From positions 257,679 through 321,678 of the forward strand of contig JAKCDL010000001.1 in NCBI GenBank assembly GCA_021841935.1: a stretch of DNA of 64,000 nt, in the 5' to 3' direction. This document shows positions 36,602-44,338 of this stretch, piece after piece. The first letter of the stretch is position 1, and each line of letters begins with the position of its first letter. The notes under the pieces were generated by a model, which did no database searches, was not told the DNA's origin, and was given only the letters and a program-made list of their open reading frames with translations. Origin of the DNA: Actinomycetes bacterium (lineage in GTDB: Bacteria; Actinomycetota; Acidimicrobiia; Acidimicrobiales; Acidimicrobiaceae). Made by a program: the position numbers and the translations under genes.

Positions 36602-37359
36602 GCCGTCACCACCTGTAACCCTGCGCTGACCAATGACATCAAATCCCCCTTTGTCAATCCTTCATCGGTGATAAGTAAGTCAACATCGCTTAAAGATGCA
36701 AACCTAACAAACTTTTCATCCCCATACTTCGTGTGGTCCGCAACGATAACAACCCGCTTAGCAGCAGCCACCATGGCCCTTTTGACAGCTGCCTCAGAGG
36801 GGTCTGCGGTTGTGAAACCACGTTCAATTGAAATTCCATTTGTTCCAATAAAAGCAACGTTTACCCTTATCTCACTCAACGCCTCTAGCGCCCAGCTGTC
36901 GACGGTCGCTGCGGTTCTCGTCCTAATTCTCCCCCCGATTAAAAGTACGTTCAAATTTGGTTTGAGCGCCAGCGAAAGAGATATAGGCACCGAATTAGTT
37001 ACAACCATTAGCTCTCGGTCGTCTGGAATGTGTTGGGCTATGCGTGAAGTTGTGGTGCCGGAATCCAAGATAATGGATCCACCTTCAGGAATCTCTTCGA
37101 TTGCCCTCTTTGCGATGGCCTCTTTTTCAGAGCGCTCTGCTTGATCGCGGGAGTCGAGGGTGGCCTCAAATCTAAGCCTCTCAACAAATATTGCCCCGCC
37201 ATGGACCCTTTTGAGAACTCCCGCATCCTCCAAAATGGCCAGGTCTTTTCGTATAGTTTCAGGAGTAACGTTCAAAGCGGTCGCAACTTCTGCGACTTCG
37301 ATCCGCTTATTTGCCTTTAATTTTTCTACAATCCAATCATGGCGCTCTTGAGGATACAC
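36598..37359 (-). CDS. fruR: DeoR family transcription regulator of the PTS operon
   Basis: 253 residues. The N-terminal HTH is RHDWIVEKLKANKRIEVAEV with TALNVTPETIRKDLAILEDAG, the DeoR signature. The sugar-phosphate sensing domain follows, with ILDSGTTTSRIAQHI, VVTNSVPISLSLA, IGGRIRTRTAATVD and FIGTNGISIERGFTTADPSEA. It probably responds to fructose-1-phosphate or a similar sugar phosphate. First gene of fruR-fruK-EIIA-ptsH-ptsI, and likely autoregulated; CAGACA repeats lie upstream. Confidence 0.92.
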   Translation of the reverse strand: MYPQERHDWIVEKLKANKRIEVAEVATALNVTPETIRKDLAILEDAGVLKRVHGGAIFVERLRFEATLDSRDQAERSEKEAIAKRAIEEIPEGGSIILDSGTTTSRIAQHIPDDRELMVVTNSVPISLSLALKPNLNVLLIGGRIRTRTAATVDSWALEALSEIRVNVAFIGTNGISIERGFTTADPSEAAVKRAMVAAAKRVVIVADHTKYGDEKFVRFASLSDVDLLITDEGLTKGDLMSLVSAGLQVVTA

Positions 37360-37912
37360 AAAACTCCTAACCGAAGTGTCTGCCTGGTCTTTCCAATCTA
37401 AAGCTTAATTTGGTTTTCATGCCCAAAAACAACCACTTTTACTCAATTTACCAATATAACAAAAGCAGACAAAAGTCAAAAATGGAAAAACAGACATAAA
37501 GGTCATCAAAATAATACGAAAGCTAAGTTGATCGAAGTCAACCTTTGGATATCGTGGTTCAGCCAAAACCAGAGATCGCAAGCGAGCGACCTAGAAACTA
37601 GCGCTCCTGTTCAAATTGAAGGGCAATAACGAACCTCTTCAACTTGGTAACTCAACTAAAAATCTGTGAAAGATTCATCTACGTCACGAATAGGCGAAAT
37701 TCAAATGTCGAAATTGAAAATTATTTAGTACCGCTGGATCCTATGTGCGAGCTACAGAGAAGTATTGAAAAAATTCTGCTTGTCAGATTTCGGCGTTTTG
37801 AAGTCCGGCAGCTATTCCTAGATGGGCTTGAGGACGTCGACGGGCACCCGGACCCCGCAGTTGCAGTTCGATTTGGCGTCGAACGTTGGCCACATACACA
37901 TGAACCATTGAC
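37360..37912. other. Non-coding stretch upstream of fruR, ending in an island boundary
   Basis: About 550 bases without a supported gene. The fruR side (37360-37500) is AT-rich and holds CAGACA motifs. From about 37800 the composition becomes GC-rich like the marR-SDR pair. A 27-codon minus-strand frame at 37818-37901 (MCMWPTFDAKSNCNCG) sits in that GC-rich edge and could be a gene remnant; it is too short to call. Confidence 0.4.
37377..37496. promoter_or_regulatory. Candidate operator: repeated CAGACA motifs upstream of fruR
   Basis: CAGACA occurs at 37466-37471 and 37491-37496 in a similar context (CAGACAAAAGTCA and CAGACATAAAGGTCA), 25 bases apart, and inverted as TGTCTG at 37377-37382, 18 bases before the fruR start codon. 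Evenly spaced repeats in front of a DeoR-family gene suggest binding sites for FruR. Short motif in AT-rich DNA, so chance is possible. Confidence 0.35.
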
Positions 37913-37956
37913 TTGACATCTGTTAGGTACCTTGCTAAATTTGTAAGGTGGCTAAC
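37913..37956 (+). promoter_or_regulatory. marR promoter with overlapping inverted-repeat operator
   Basis: TTGACA (37913-37918), a 17-base spacer, then TAAATT (37936-37941) form a good sigma-70 promoter. An inverted repeat GTTAGGTACCTTGC (37922-37935) / GTAAGGTGGCTAAC (37943-37956), 11 of 14 positions paired, covers the spacer, the -10 and the start codon. The expected transcription start, 6-7 bases past the -10, falls on the GTG at 37948, so the mRNA would be leaderless. A MarR dimer bound here would repress its own gene. Confidence 0.7.
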
Positions 37957-38409
37957 GAAATAACAGACCCTCAGCACAATTCAGCAGGGGCATGGGCGAA
38001 GAGGTATTACCTTGCATCGCGGCTGGTGATGGAGTCCGTTCTGCGCCCCCACGATCTCGGCCCCACGCAATGGTACGTGCTTTACCACCTTGCAACGGTC
38101 GGAGAGACCCCGCAGCGCGACTTCGCCGCCCTGCTTCAGGTCGAACGAGCGACCCTCACCGGGGTAGTCGCCGCACTGGTCCGCAAAGGGCTACTCGTAC
38201 AGGAGCCGAGCCACACCGATCAGCGACAAAAGGTACTTAGGCTTACTCCGGCCGGTGCCGCATTGTGGCTAAAACTGCCCGACCCGATAGCCCTGATTCT
38301 CGATACCGCGTTCGATGGCATTGCAGCGTCTGACGTGGAGACCACTGTCCACGTGCTTCGCACCGCCACTGACAGGCTCCAGGACCTCCTTTCGAAAGGT
38401 ACACCATGA
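37948..38409 (+). CDS. MarR family transcription regulator
   Basis: 153 residues. The winged helix reads LGPTQWYVLYHLATVG (helix 2), RDFAALLQVERATLTGVVAALV (recognition HTH) and HTDQRQKVLRLTPAG (wing with D-x-R). GTG start with no room for a ribosome site, consistent with a leaderless mRNA. Base composition is far above the neighbours, so the gene was probably acquired together with the SDR gene, with which it overlaps by 4 bases (ATGA). It likely represses both genes and responds to a small aromatic or toxic ligand; the ligand is not visible. Confidence 0.9.
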   Translation: MANEITDPQHNSAGAWAKRYYLASRLVMESVLRPHDLGPTQWYVLYHLATVGETPQRDFAALLQVERATLTGVVAALVRKGLLVQEPSHTDQRQKVLRLTPAGAALWLKLPDPIALILDTAFDGIAASDVETTVHVLRTATDRLQDLLSKGTP

Positions 38410-39221
38410 CCATTCTCATCACCGGTGCCACCGGATTAGTCGGATCTCGCCTAATTCCACGCCTCGTCGACGCGGGGTACGACTGTCGCGCACTCGTACG
38501 ACCGGGTAGACCCCTCTCTCAAGGCGTCCCGTCGGTAGTGGGCGACCTCTTGGACCCGACCAACCTCCCGAAAGCCGTGGAGGGAGTCTCCGATGTGATC
38601 CACCTAGCAGCCGTTCTGCGGACCCCAGATCCGGAGCAGATACGACAAGTCAACGTCGACGGCACCCACAACCTGATCACAGCGGTGCAGAACCATGCCC
38701 CCGAGGCCCGAGTGATCATGGCTAGTACCAATCTCGTCTACAACGAACGTCTGTCGCGGCCAGCGTGCGAAGACGATCTTACTGACTCGACCCGGCCCTA
38801 CCCTGCTAGCAAGATCATTGCCGAGCAAGAACTCAGGCGTAGCGGTCTGACGTGGAGCGTCTTGCGGTTCGCCTTCGTCTACGGCGACAGCGACGGCCAT
38901 CTGCAATCGGCGCCAGGACTCTTAGGGTCATGGGGCTGGCATCCCGCCGCCACGTTGAGCCTGATTCATCATCGTGACATCGCGACCGCCATGCAACTCG
39001 CTCTCACTGGAGCCCTTGATAGGCGGATCGTCAACCTCACGGACGACGCTCCCACCTCGGTCTATGAGATCGCTCGCATAGTCGATGCCGATTACCCCTC
39101 GTCGGCTCAGCCCCTTGAAAACCCGTGGAACGGGCACGTCGATGGGACTCTCGCCCGAAGTCTCGGCTTCACTCCTGCGGTGCGTAGCGTCTACCAAGCT
39201 GCCGATGAGGGGCTTCTTTAG
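38406..39221 (+). CDS. NAD(P)-dependent epimerase/dehydratase (SDR)
   Basis: 271 residues of an extended/atypical SDR. The Rossmann loop is ITGATGLVGSRL at the start, VIHLAAVL is the conserved cofactor strand, and the catalytic pair is in RPYPASKIIAE (Y-x3-K), after MASTNLVY. A short substrate domain follows. The substrate cannot be read from the sequence. In one line checked by hand (38581-38640) 37 of 60 bases are G or C, against 22 of 60 at 26101-26160. Together with marR it forms a transferred two-gene unit. Confidence 0.88.
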   Translation: MTILITGATGLVGSRLIPRLVDAGYDCRALVRPGRPLSQGVPSVVGDLLDPTNLPKAVEGVSDVIHLAAVLRTPDPEQIRQVNVDGTHNLITAVQNHAPEARVIMASTNLVYNERLSRPACEDDLTDSTRPYPASKIIAEQELRRSGLTWSVLRFAFVYGDSDGHLQSAPGLLGSWGWHPAATLSLIHHRDIATAMQLALTGALDRRIVNLTDDAPTSVYEIARIVDADYPSSAQPLENPWNGHVDGTLARSLGFTPAVRSVYQAADEGLL

Positions 39222-39737
39222 GGTGACTCATACCCTGAGGTCGAAGGTTTAAGTCTGCCCCAAAATCATCGAAACGCTAGTCGGTATACTTCGTGAGCAG
39301 GGAGCGGGCACCTAACCAGAGCTTTCGCTAGGCGCGGTTTCAAAGATCTGGATTCCTCAGGAAATTATCGGCTCTTCGCGTGTCTGACGTTTTATGCGAA
39401 TACTCGAAAGCAGCGCTAGAAATACCACACCTCTCCTGGAAATCCTACCAATTTCACAGCTTTTTGATTTTGCATAAGATGGTGGAGAGGGCTGCGACAA
39501 AACGAAGGTTTGGTAACAAATCAAACAGCGCAGTCTTCACCACAGTTTCACTCAAAATCAAAGTTACTGAGTTGGTTCTGAGATCTCTGTGGCTATTTTG
39601 GACGCATCCAAACCGCTAACTGGACTCTTTGGACTACTTGAAACAAAATATCGGAATCAACTGATTATCAATTGATGAAAAGATCAAACACGCTAATATC
39701 CGATGAGCCGCAAATCTCCGATGGGCTACCATGATAG
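39222..39737. other. Stretch without a supported gene between the SDR gene and tRNA-Thr
   Basis: 516 bases. The first about 140 are GC-rich like the island, the rest returns to the AT level of the chromosome. A 79-codon plus-strand frame (39380-39619) has no ribosome site and no recognisable domain. I see no integrase, no direct repeat of the tRNA 3' end and no terminator. Confidence 0.5.
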
Positions 39738-39810
39738 AGCCCGAGAGGGGATTTGAACCCCTGACCTGCTCATTACGAGTGAGCTGCTCTGCCGACTGAG
39801 CTACCCGGGC
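39738..39810 (-). tRNA. tRNA-Thr (anticodon CGU)
   Basis: 73 bases on the minus strand: acceptor GCCCGGG/CTCGGGC with one G-U pair, D arm with AGCTCAGTCGGCAGAGC, anticodon stem GCTCA/TGAGC with loop CTCGTAA (anticodon CGT), T arm GGGGTTCAAATCCCC. It reads ACG codons. CCA is not encoded. The 3' end faces the foreign marR-SDR island. Confidence 0.96.
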
Positions 39811-39826
39811 GCGAAGTACATCCTAA

Positions 39827-40894
39827 TCAAAATGGAGACTTTTTCACACCAACTTCAATAAGTTGAGCAATAATCATTTGCTCGTCCCCTCCGAACCTCA
39901 ACTGACCCAGTAGCGCCGCTATTGACGAGACCACGTTCTCGTAGGCGATACTTGCATAAAGCTGATCTGTGATATTCGAATAGGCGTCACCCTTCAACCG
40001 TTCAAGAAGGAATCGTGCTCCAAGTTCAATCTCACTTCGCCGTCTAAATCGCACGATCCTAGCGTATCGATCTTCCAACTCTTTGACTAAACCCTTAGGA
40101 GGCGACCCTTTAGACTGCAGCTCCTTCAATTTTGATAACTCATCGTCTCGGCGCTCAATAACCTGTGCCACGACTTCGTCTAAAAAGTCCGTCACTCTCT
40201 TTGTTCTGCCTAAAAGCGACTGCGAGCTACCGCGACTTCGGTATACCTCATCCCACATTAAGGCTCGTCTGTCAAAATTTTTGTCCGATATCGTCTCTTC
40301 AATTACATCTAAGTCACGGTCCGCTGCACCAATGAGATCGGAGGCACGCTGTCGATCAATCGAGTATTTGTATTCCAGAAAGCTAACCAGTTCATCTTGC
40401 GATGCAAGAGGAACTTCAATTGTTACGCACCGAGAGGCGATGGTCGCAATCGACGGCTTCAACTCACCCACGATAATTATAAAAACCGTTGATAGAGGAG
40501 GCTCTTCAATGGTCTTTAGCAAGATTGGAGCAACGTCTGCGAAATTGTCAAACTCGTCTATTACGATGACTCTTCTCGATGATTGGTTCGGGGATAGGTG
40601 AGAACGACGAACGAGCGAACGTGCTTCGTCAACTGTGATTCTCCTATTCAAGGAGGTCTCAAAAGAAAAATCAGGGTTATTTGAGTTCTTCACCCCAAGG
40701 CATGTTGGACACTTACCACAACCCCCGTCATGACAGAGAAGTGAGGCTGCAAAAGCGAAGGCGAGCTCCAATTTTCCACTACCAGAAGGCCCATGGAACA
40801 GGTAGCTGTTGGTTGGTGCATCGACAAATATGTCGAGCTTCGCGCAGATCGCCCTATGAAGTGGCAACTCTGTAAGAATTCTCGATGGACTCAA
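39827..40894 (-). CDS. holB: DNA polymerase III delta prime subunit
   Basis: 355 residues of a clamp-loader AAA+ protein. YLFHGPSGSGKLELAFAFA is the Walker A region, with Leu where the Thr/Ser after GK normally is. The four-cysteine zinc module CHDGGCGKCPTC is present, and VIVIDEFDNFADVAPILLKTIEEPP is Walker B with the following helix; SRC (sensor 1 / SRC motif) is in TIASRCVTIEV. As in other delta prime proteins the ATPase is likely inactive. TTG start one base after the tmk stop. The C-terminal half is helical and less conserved. Confidence 0.9.
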   Translation of the reverse strand: MSPSRILTELPLHRAICAKLDIFVDAPTNSYLFHGPSGSGKLELAFAFAASLLCHDGGCGKCPTCLGVKNSNNPDFSFETSLNRRITVDEARSLVRRSHLSPNQSSRRVIVIDEFDNFADVAPILLKTIEEPPLSTVFIIIVGELKPSIATIASRCVTIEVPLASQDELVSFLEYKYSIDRQRASDLIGAADRDLDVIEETISDKNFDRRALMWDEVYRSRGSSQSLLGRTKRVTDFLDEVVAQVIERRDDELSKLKELQSKGSPPKGLVKELEDRYARIVRFRRRSEIELGARFLLERLKGDAYSNITDQLYASIAYENVVSSIAALLGQLRFGGDEQMIIAQLIEVGVKKSPF

Positions 40895-40895
40895 T

Positions 40896-41501
40896 TCAAT
40901 TCCTACCCCGAAGGCCTCTCGCCAACCCTAATTGATGGAGGTGGTCGCAAATCTCCTTATGCACGGCTTCAACAGTCCGGTTGCCATCTATAGTTATCCA
41001 GCTCTTATCCTTAGCCAATTCAAGATAACCCGACCGAACTCTATCAGTAAAGTCTGCACCCGCACTTTCAAATCGATCATCGTCGCTCAATCGAAACGAG
41101 TAATCTCTATCGATTAAAATCGTAACGTCTGGCTTCAATTTGTTGGTTGCAAAGTCATTTAGAATTTGTAGCTGCGAAAGTTCAATGCCACGCCCGTATC
41201 CTTGGTACGCAAATGTAGACGCCTCAAAGCGATCAGTTATCACCAATTTGCCACAATCTAAAGCTGGTCGAATTACCGCATCGATATGTTGGCTTCGAGA
41301 CGCAAGCATTAGAAGGAGTTCTGTACGAAAACCTAAAGACTGGTCAGTCTTTAGGATCGATCTAAGTTTCTCGCCAACCTCGGTTCCACCAGGTTCGCGA
41401 GTCGACAAAACTTCAAATCCAATCTCCGAGAGATATCTAGCCAACAATTCGATCTGCGTACTCTTTCCGACGCCATCGATGCCTTCAAAGGCGATGAACA
41501 T
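40896..41501 (-). CDS. tmk: Thymidylate kinase
   Basis: 201 residues. FIAFEGIDGVGKSTQIELLA is the P-loop, LSTREPGGTEVGEKLR the DR-type substrate Arg motif, TDRFEASTFAYQGYGRG the TMP-binding motif. The lid segment after DVTILIDRDYSFRLSDD is short. Makes dTDP for DNA synthesis. Lies 13 bases after topA and directly before holB, the usual actinobacterial order. Confidence 0.96.
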   Translation of the reverse strand: MFIAFEGIDGVGKSTQIELLARYLSEIGFEVLSTREPGGTEVGEKLRSILKTDQSLGFRTELLLMLASRSQHIDAVIRPALDCGKLVITDRFEASTFAYQGYGRGIELSQLQILNDFATNKLKPDVTILIDRDYSFRLSDDDRFESAGADFTDRVRSGYLELAKDKSWITIDGNRTVEAVHKEICDHLHQLGLARGLRGRN

Positions 41502-41514
41502 CTTTGAGGTCCGC

Positions 41515-44247
41515 CTAACTCTTTTTTCTCGAAGTAGTAGATCTCTTAGTAGCAGTGGTCGACTTAGCTTTGCCAGTGGTGCTCGCTCGAGTGGTAGAAG
41601 ATTTGGTTCTACTAGCAGCAGGCTTCTTCGCTACTTCGCCTCCGCTTGAAGCAATTGCGGCTCTTCGATCAGCAAGCAACTCCGTCGCCCGCTCAACTGT
41701 AATCCCCATATCAACTTCGAATTGCTTTACTGTTGCATTTACTTCGCCATCGGTAACATAAGGGCCAAATCGTCCAGAACGTAGTGTAATCTTTCGACCG
41801 TCTGGGTCGACTCCCACCTCTACCGAAGTTGCACTGCGACGCCCACCCCTGCTTTGAGGTTGGGCGATCAGTTCTAAAGCCTCTCCTAAAGTAATGGTAA
41901 ATATCTGCTCTTCGCTCTCTAAAGAACGCGATGTTCTTCCCTTTTTAATGTACGGGCCAAATTTACCGTTAGTGGCAAATACCTCTTCTCCACCACCCTC
42001 TTCAACACCGACGAGGCGCGGCAACGAAAGGAGGCGGAGCGCCTCATCAAGCGAAATCGTTTCGGGCGCCATGGACTTGAATAGAGACGCCGTCTTTGGC
42101 TTCTCACCTTTGCCGAGCAGCTCAGCCTCTCCCAACTGCACGAATGGCCCAAAACGGCCGACCTTGACCATCACCGGCAAATTAGTATCTGGATCGACTC
42201 CAAGGACTCGATCACCTGAACCCTTTTCAAGTAATTCAACTGCGACTTCAAAGGTAAGCTCATCAGGAGCCATTCCATCTGGAATTGGAGCACTGCGATC
42301 GCCTGCGCTCAGAAACGGGCCAAAACGGCCTACTCGAACCTCAACTAACTCACCATCTTCAGTAATGCCAACAGGAATTGAGTTAATCTCGCGAGGATCG
42401 ATTCGATCAAGCTGATTCGCAACCTGGTCCTTGAGGCCAGGATGGCCATTGCCAAAGTAAAACTTTTCAAGGTAAGGAATCGCTGGAGTGCTACCTGTGG
42501 CAATTTGATCAAGGGTATTTTCGAGTTCAGCGGTGAAGTTGTAGTCAACTAGATCGCTAAAGAACTGCTCAAGGAGGTTGACTACCGAGAAGGCTATGAA
42601 CGAAGGTACAAGAGCACTTCCTCGTTTGAAGACGTACCCTCTATCAAGAATCGTCGTAATAATGCTGGCATAAGTACTCGGCCGTCCCACTCCAAGATCT
42701 TCAAGAGTCTTCACCAACGACGCCTCTGTATATCGAGACGGGGGGTTGGTGACGTGTGAATTTACCTCGACCGAATCGATTGGTATCAATTCGCCCTCTG
42801 CAAATGCAGGAAGGATCGCATCTTCTTCATCAGTCGTATTGTCGTCCGAATCTTCCACGTAGACCGCCATAAAGCCAGAGTGGCTAATCACTCTTCCGCT
42901 CGAGGAAAATCGAGCTTCATTTGGCGCAAGACGGCGCCCACCTTGCGCTCCGAGCTCTGGAAGTGCTGACAATGGAGTTACAAACTTCACCGTAACCGTG
43001 GTTCCCAATACGTCAGTCATTTGAGAGGCGATCGTACGCTTCCAAATTAGCTCGTATAGTCGTGCTTCGTCACTTGAGACAAGCCTGGCCATCTCGTTTG
43101 GGTGAATCCAATTATCGCCAGATGGTCTGATCGCCTCGTGGGCCTCCTGAGCGTTCTTAACGTTGTTCTTGTAGTCACGAGAGCTCTTGGGCAAATGGCT
43201 AGCCCCATATAACTCGGTAATTACCTTGCGAGCATAAGCTACAGCGACATCTGCAAGATAGGTAGAGTCTGTACGCATGTAAGTTATGTGACCTGCTTCA
43301 TAGAGCCTCTGAGCTGCGGACATAGTCCGGCTCGACGAAAAACGTAGCTTTCGCCCCGCCTCTTGCTGAAGCGTAGAAGTTCTAAATGGAGGGGCTGGGG
43401 AACGGCGATATGGTTTTTCTTCGACGGAGACGACTCGCAAAGTCTTCTCGTTCAAGGCGCTCGAAAGTAGGTCTGCGTCGCTTGCCGCCAGAATTACACA
43501 AGCCTTAGAGGTATCGGCCCCGCTCAGGGTGCCATCAGCTCCAAAGTCTCGTCCAGTTGCCACCCTGACGTCATCGAGATGCTGTAGTGATGCGATAAAT
43601 CGACTCTTGTCTTTGACTGCAGCTACCTTCAGCGAAGAGTAACCCGCAGAGACAAAATTGATACGCTCACGCTCTCGCTGGACCAAAACACGCGTCGCCA
43701 CGCTCTGAACCCTTCCGGCAGATAGAGCCGGCTTTATCTTCTTCCACAGTACAGGCGACACTTCATAGCCATAGAGTCGGTCAAGAATTCGCCTTGCCTC
43801 TTGAGCCGACACCAACTTGGTATCGATCTCACGCGGATGCGCAATCGCGTCATCGATAGCAGCTTTGGTAATTTCGTGAAACACCATTCGTCTCACAGGC
43901 ACTTTTGGGGAGAGAACCTCCATTAGATGCCAAGCAATCGATTCTCCTTCTCGGTCCTCGTCAGTAGCAAGATATATTTCACTCGCCTCTTTGACGAGCT
44001 GCTTCAAGTGAGATATGTGCTGCTTTTTCTTATCTGAGACCACGTAGAGAGGCTTGAATCGATTATTCACGTCCACGCCTAAGCGGGACCAAGATTCTTT
44101 TTTGTAGGCCGCTGGAATCTCAGCGGCACTCTTTGGAAGGTCACGTATGTGTCCAATTGAAGACTCTACAAGGTAGGAGTCGCCTAAAAAGCGAGATATC
44201 GTCTTCGCCTTTGTGGGGGACTCAACTATTACAAGTGGCTTTGCCAT
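41515..44247 (-). CDS. topA: DNA topoisomerase I
   Basis: 910 residues. The Toprim domain begins LVIVESPTKAKTISRFLG and includes ATDEDREGESIAWHL; the catalytic tyrosine is in TYMRTDSTYLAD. The C-terminal third carries three or four topoisomerase repeats with GRFGPFL/V, GKFGPYI and GRFGPYV cores in place of zinc fingers, and a lysine/serine/threonine tail (SRTKSSTTRASTTGKAKSTT) as in other actinobacterial enzymes. It relaxes negative supercoils. Head of topA-tmk-holB. Confidence 0.97.
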   Translation of the reverse strand: MAKPLVIVESPTKAKTISRFLGDSYLVESSIGHIRDLPKSAAEIPAAYKKESWSRLGVDVNNRFKPLYVVSDKKKQHISHLKQLVKEASEIYLATDEDREGESIAWHLMEVLSPKVPVRRMVFHEITKAAIDDAIAHPREIDTKLVSAQEARRILDRLYGYEVSPVLWKKIKPALSAGRVQSVATRVLVQRERERINFVSAGYSSLKVAAVKDKSRFIASLQHLDDVRVATGRDFGADGTLSGADTSKACVILAASDADLLSSALNEKTLRVVSVEEKPYRRSPAPPFRTSTLQQEAGRKLRFSSSRTMSAAQRLYEAGHITYMRTDSTYLADVAVAYARKVITELYGASHLPKSSRDYKNNVKNAQEAHEAIRPSGDNWIHPNEMARLVSSDEARLYELIWKRTIASQMTDVLGTTVTVKFVTPLSALPELGAQGGRRLAPNEARFSSSGRVISHSGFMAVYVEDSDDNTTDEEDAILPAFAEGELIPIDSVEVNSHVTNPPSRYTEASLVKTLEDLGVGRPSTYASIITTILDRGYVFKRGSALVPSFIAFSVVNLLEQFFSDLVDYNFTAELENTLDQIATGSTPAIPYLEKFYFGNGHPGLKDQVANQLDRIDPREINSIPVGITEDGELVEVRVGRFGPFLSAGDRSAPIPDGMAPDELTFEVAVELLEKGSGDRVLGVDPDTNLPVMVKVGRFGPFVQLGEAELLGKGEKPKTASLFKSMAPETISLDEALRLLSLPRLVGVEEGGGEEVFATNGKFGPYIKKGRTSRSLESEEQIFTITLGEALELIAQPQSRGGRRSATSVEVGVDPDGRKITLRSGRFGPYVTDGEVNATVKQFEVDMGITVERATELLADRRAAIASSGGEVAKKPAASRTKSSTTRASTTGKAKSTTATKRSTTSRKKS

Positions 44248-44338
44248 CTAATTACCGTAAAACCAATCTCGCCATGTGCCAACGAATTACCTAGGCTACT
44301 CGATAGACGATAACATGAACACTTCACATTGTCACTAA

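Noticed and set aside
37644-37916. 90-codon plus-strand frame upstream of marR
   Set aside because: No ribosome site, no domain, and it crosses the change in base composition.
39380-39619. 79-codon frame between the SDR gene and tRNA-Thr
   Set aside because: No ribosome site, no recognisable motif, odd residue composition.
37380-39738. Attachment sites for integration at tRNA-Thr
   Set aside because: I looked for a copy of the tRNA 3' end on the far side of the island and for an integrase; neither is visible.
41894-42415. 173-codon plus-strand frame inside topA
   Set aside because: Antisense shadow of a well-conserved gene; Ser/Pro/Arg-rich low-complexity reading typical of such shadows. 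The same applies to long antisense frames in lhr, groEL, ptsI and holB.
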